NCBI GenBank assembly: GCA_022827265.1
Contig: JAJDTF010000069.1
Coordinates: 1 to 57,220, forward strand
Length of the DNA: 57,220 nucleotides
Source of the DNA: Acidimicrobiia bacterium
GTDB lineage: Bacteria > Actinomycetota > Acidimicrobiia > Acidimicrobiales > Poriferisodalaceae
Reading direction: 5' to 3'
Position numbers and translations under genes: made by a program. The notes beneath the pieces are model-generated. The model ran no database searches, had not been told where the DNA came from, and worked only from the letters and a program-made list of their open reading frames with translations. Positions within the stretch are counted from its first letter, which is position 1. Every line of letters begins with the position of its first letter. This document shows positions 56,365 to 57,220 of this stretch, piece by piece.

Positions 56365-57220
56365 TCAGTCGTAGTGGCCCAAAAACCTGGACCCGTCGAA
56401 GTGGATCAGGTGGTCAGGCGAGTTGGCGATCCAGACCTCGGTTTCCCATGCGATGTCTGCGATGTACGGACGGAAGGCTGCGCGATCTGAGAATGCCGTG
56501 ACGTAGACGAGCCCGAGACGGGGCGATTGCAGGAGCTGGTCCAACTCGGCTCGGCGCTTCGGGTCAATGGGTCCGTGAGACGTCACGGCCTCGATTACGA
56601 CAAGCCACGCCTCATCGGCATGCTCGACGATGACATCGGGCATCTTGCCGTGATGCAGAATCCCAATGCCAGCACGCACGAATGCGTTGTCGTCATAGAC
56701 CGCGAACTTCTCGTCCGCATCGCCGATGTACCAAACGCCTCCACCCGGCGTGAATCTCGGGCAGAACTCTTGGATGATCTCCTTGATGAGCGGGTTCTGG
56801 CCTCCCGGCGAGAGATCCACTGAAGTGCCATCGGGCAACCGCACCGGGATCCGTCGCATCTGGCGCTGACGCTCAAGGCGGTCAGCAAGGGTCCCGACCC
56901 GTTCGAGGTAGGTGGCCAGCCGCTCTGTCCAATTCCCCGTGCCGTAGGACTTGGCAAGCGTCCAAGCGAGGCTGTTGATTTGGTACACGGTCTTGCCGCT
57001 ATTGGTGGGACGCCCGGGATCGTCGGGGTTCTTCGTGGCCGGACCGGCCGCACAGAACTGGTGAATCGTCTGCCGCCTGACTGTTTCGCGCGTATTGGGC
57101 GCGTAGTCCTTGTCGTAGCGCTCACGCATGAAGGACATCATTTCGGTGATGCCTCGAAGCGGCATGTCCGCCGCCGTCCACGGCTCCTCGGGCCGCAGAT
57201 CGAGAAGCGCGAGAAGCGTC
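56365..57220 (-). CDS. BsuBI/PstI-type restriction endonuclease (5' end outside the window)
   Basis: At least 284 residues in an open frame that continues past the right edge. The text from LLALLDLRPEEPW through PLRGITEMMSFM, NTRETVRRQTIHQF and NSGKTVYQIN is the N-terminal half of the PstI/BsuBI family (PF06616). The C-terminal half has GKMPDVIVEHADEAWLVVIEAVTSHGP followed by PKRRAEL, with Asp and Glu of a PD-(D/E)xK-like site, then YVTAFSDR, IAWETEVW and HFDGSRFLG. Enzymes of this family cut CTGCAG in type II systems. The partner methyltransferase would be expected to the right. An ATG at 57165 is internal to the conserved N-terminus, so it is not the true start. Confidence 0.85.
   Translation of the reverse strand, partial: TLLALLDLRPEEPWTAADMPLRGITEMMSFMRERYDKDYAPNTRETVRRQTIHQFCAAGPATKNPDDPGRPTNSGKTVYQINSLAWTLAKSYGTGNWTERLATYLERVGTLADRLERQRQMRRIPVRLPDGTSVDLSPGGQNPLIKEIIQEFCPRFTPGGGVWYIGDADEKFAVYDDNAFVRAGIGILHHGKMPDVIVEHADEAWLVVIEAVTSHGPIDPKRRAELDQLLQSPRLGLVYVTAFSDRAAFRPYIADIAWETEVWIANSPDHLIHFDGSRFLGHYD

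Overview
The window is a dense, high-GC chromosomal segment with short intergenic gaps, many GTG starts and many overlapping stop/start codons. Four things point to a high-GC actinobacterium: the cofD/cofE F420 genes, a LytR-CpsA-Psr protein, a cell-wall-binding-repeat/SpoIID protein, and a gene content matching the secA-sahH-manB-fbiAB-birA-accA3 neighbourhood of Mycobacterium tuberculosis. The propeller-like Gly-Tyr-Trp repeats and the large membrane glycosyltransferases make the class Acidimicrobiia my best guess. That placement is an inference, not a measurement.

Left part (1-15081). A possible transposase tail is followed by a small zincin-type metalloprotease, an EthD-like protein, an MFS transporter and a crotonase. 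A long minus-strand run then reads, in transcription order: pmm (phosphomannomutase), a Trm112-like protein, a SIS sugar-phosphate isomerase, ahcY, comF, hpf, secA, prfB, ftsE and ftsX. This run joins mannose-phosphate supply, methyl-cycle housekeeping, ribosome hibernation, secretion, translation termination and the FtsEX division complex.

Centre (15100-40500). A KamA-type radical SAM protein with a lower-GC 5' third lies next to a 1157-residue fusion of a GT-C membrane glycosyltransferase and a polyprenyl-phosphate-sugar-synthase-like GT2. Then come ftsH and a four-gene minus-strand envelope run: cell-wall-binding/SpoIID/propeller protein, large GT2, DUF5719 protein, membrane thioredoxin. 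Next are gmd, cofD and cofE on plus, and on minus a run of quinone-reductase-like flavoprotein, LytR-CpsA-Psr ligase, UDP-glucose dehydrogenase, an unknown His-rich membrane-anchored protein and manC. SIS isomerase, pmm, manC and gmd together cover the path from fructose-6-phosphate to GDP-mannose and GDP-4-keto-6-deoxymannose. The GTs and the LCP protein are plausible consumers at the cell surface.

Right part (40500-57220). This holds a rhodanese-ThiF protein with inverted domain order, a sirtuin, an unknown DNA-binding-like protein behind an AT-rich control region, leucyl aminopeptidase, divergent birA and biotin-carboxylase/BCCP genes, a GtrB-like GT2, a four-gene ABC-2 export operon, a 4-hydroxybutyryl-CoA-dehydratase-like flavoprotein without Fe-S ligands, a second crotonase and a membrane protein. 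The window ends inside a PstI/BsuBI-type restriction endonuclease gene.

Scale-level signals: at least eight genes have a TANNNT box 6-8 nt upstream of the start codon, the signature of leaderless transcripts. A roughly 90-bp interspersed element recurs near gene ends. Two gene junctions carry tandem duplications of the upstream gene's stop-codon region. I saw no rRNA, tRNA or CRISPR array, and no gene-free stretch longer than 300 bases.
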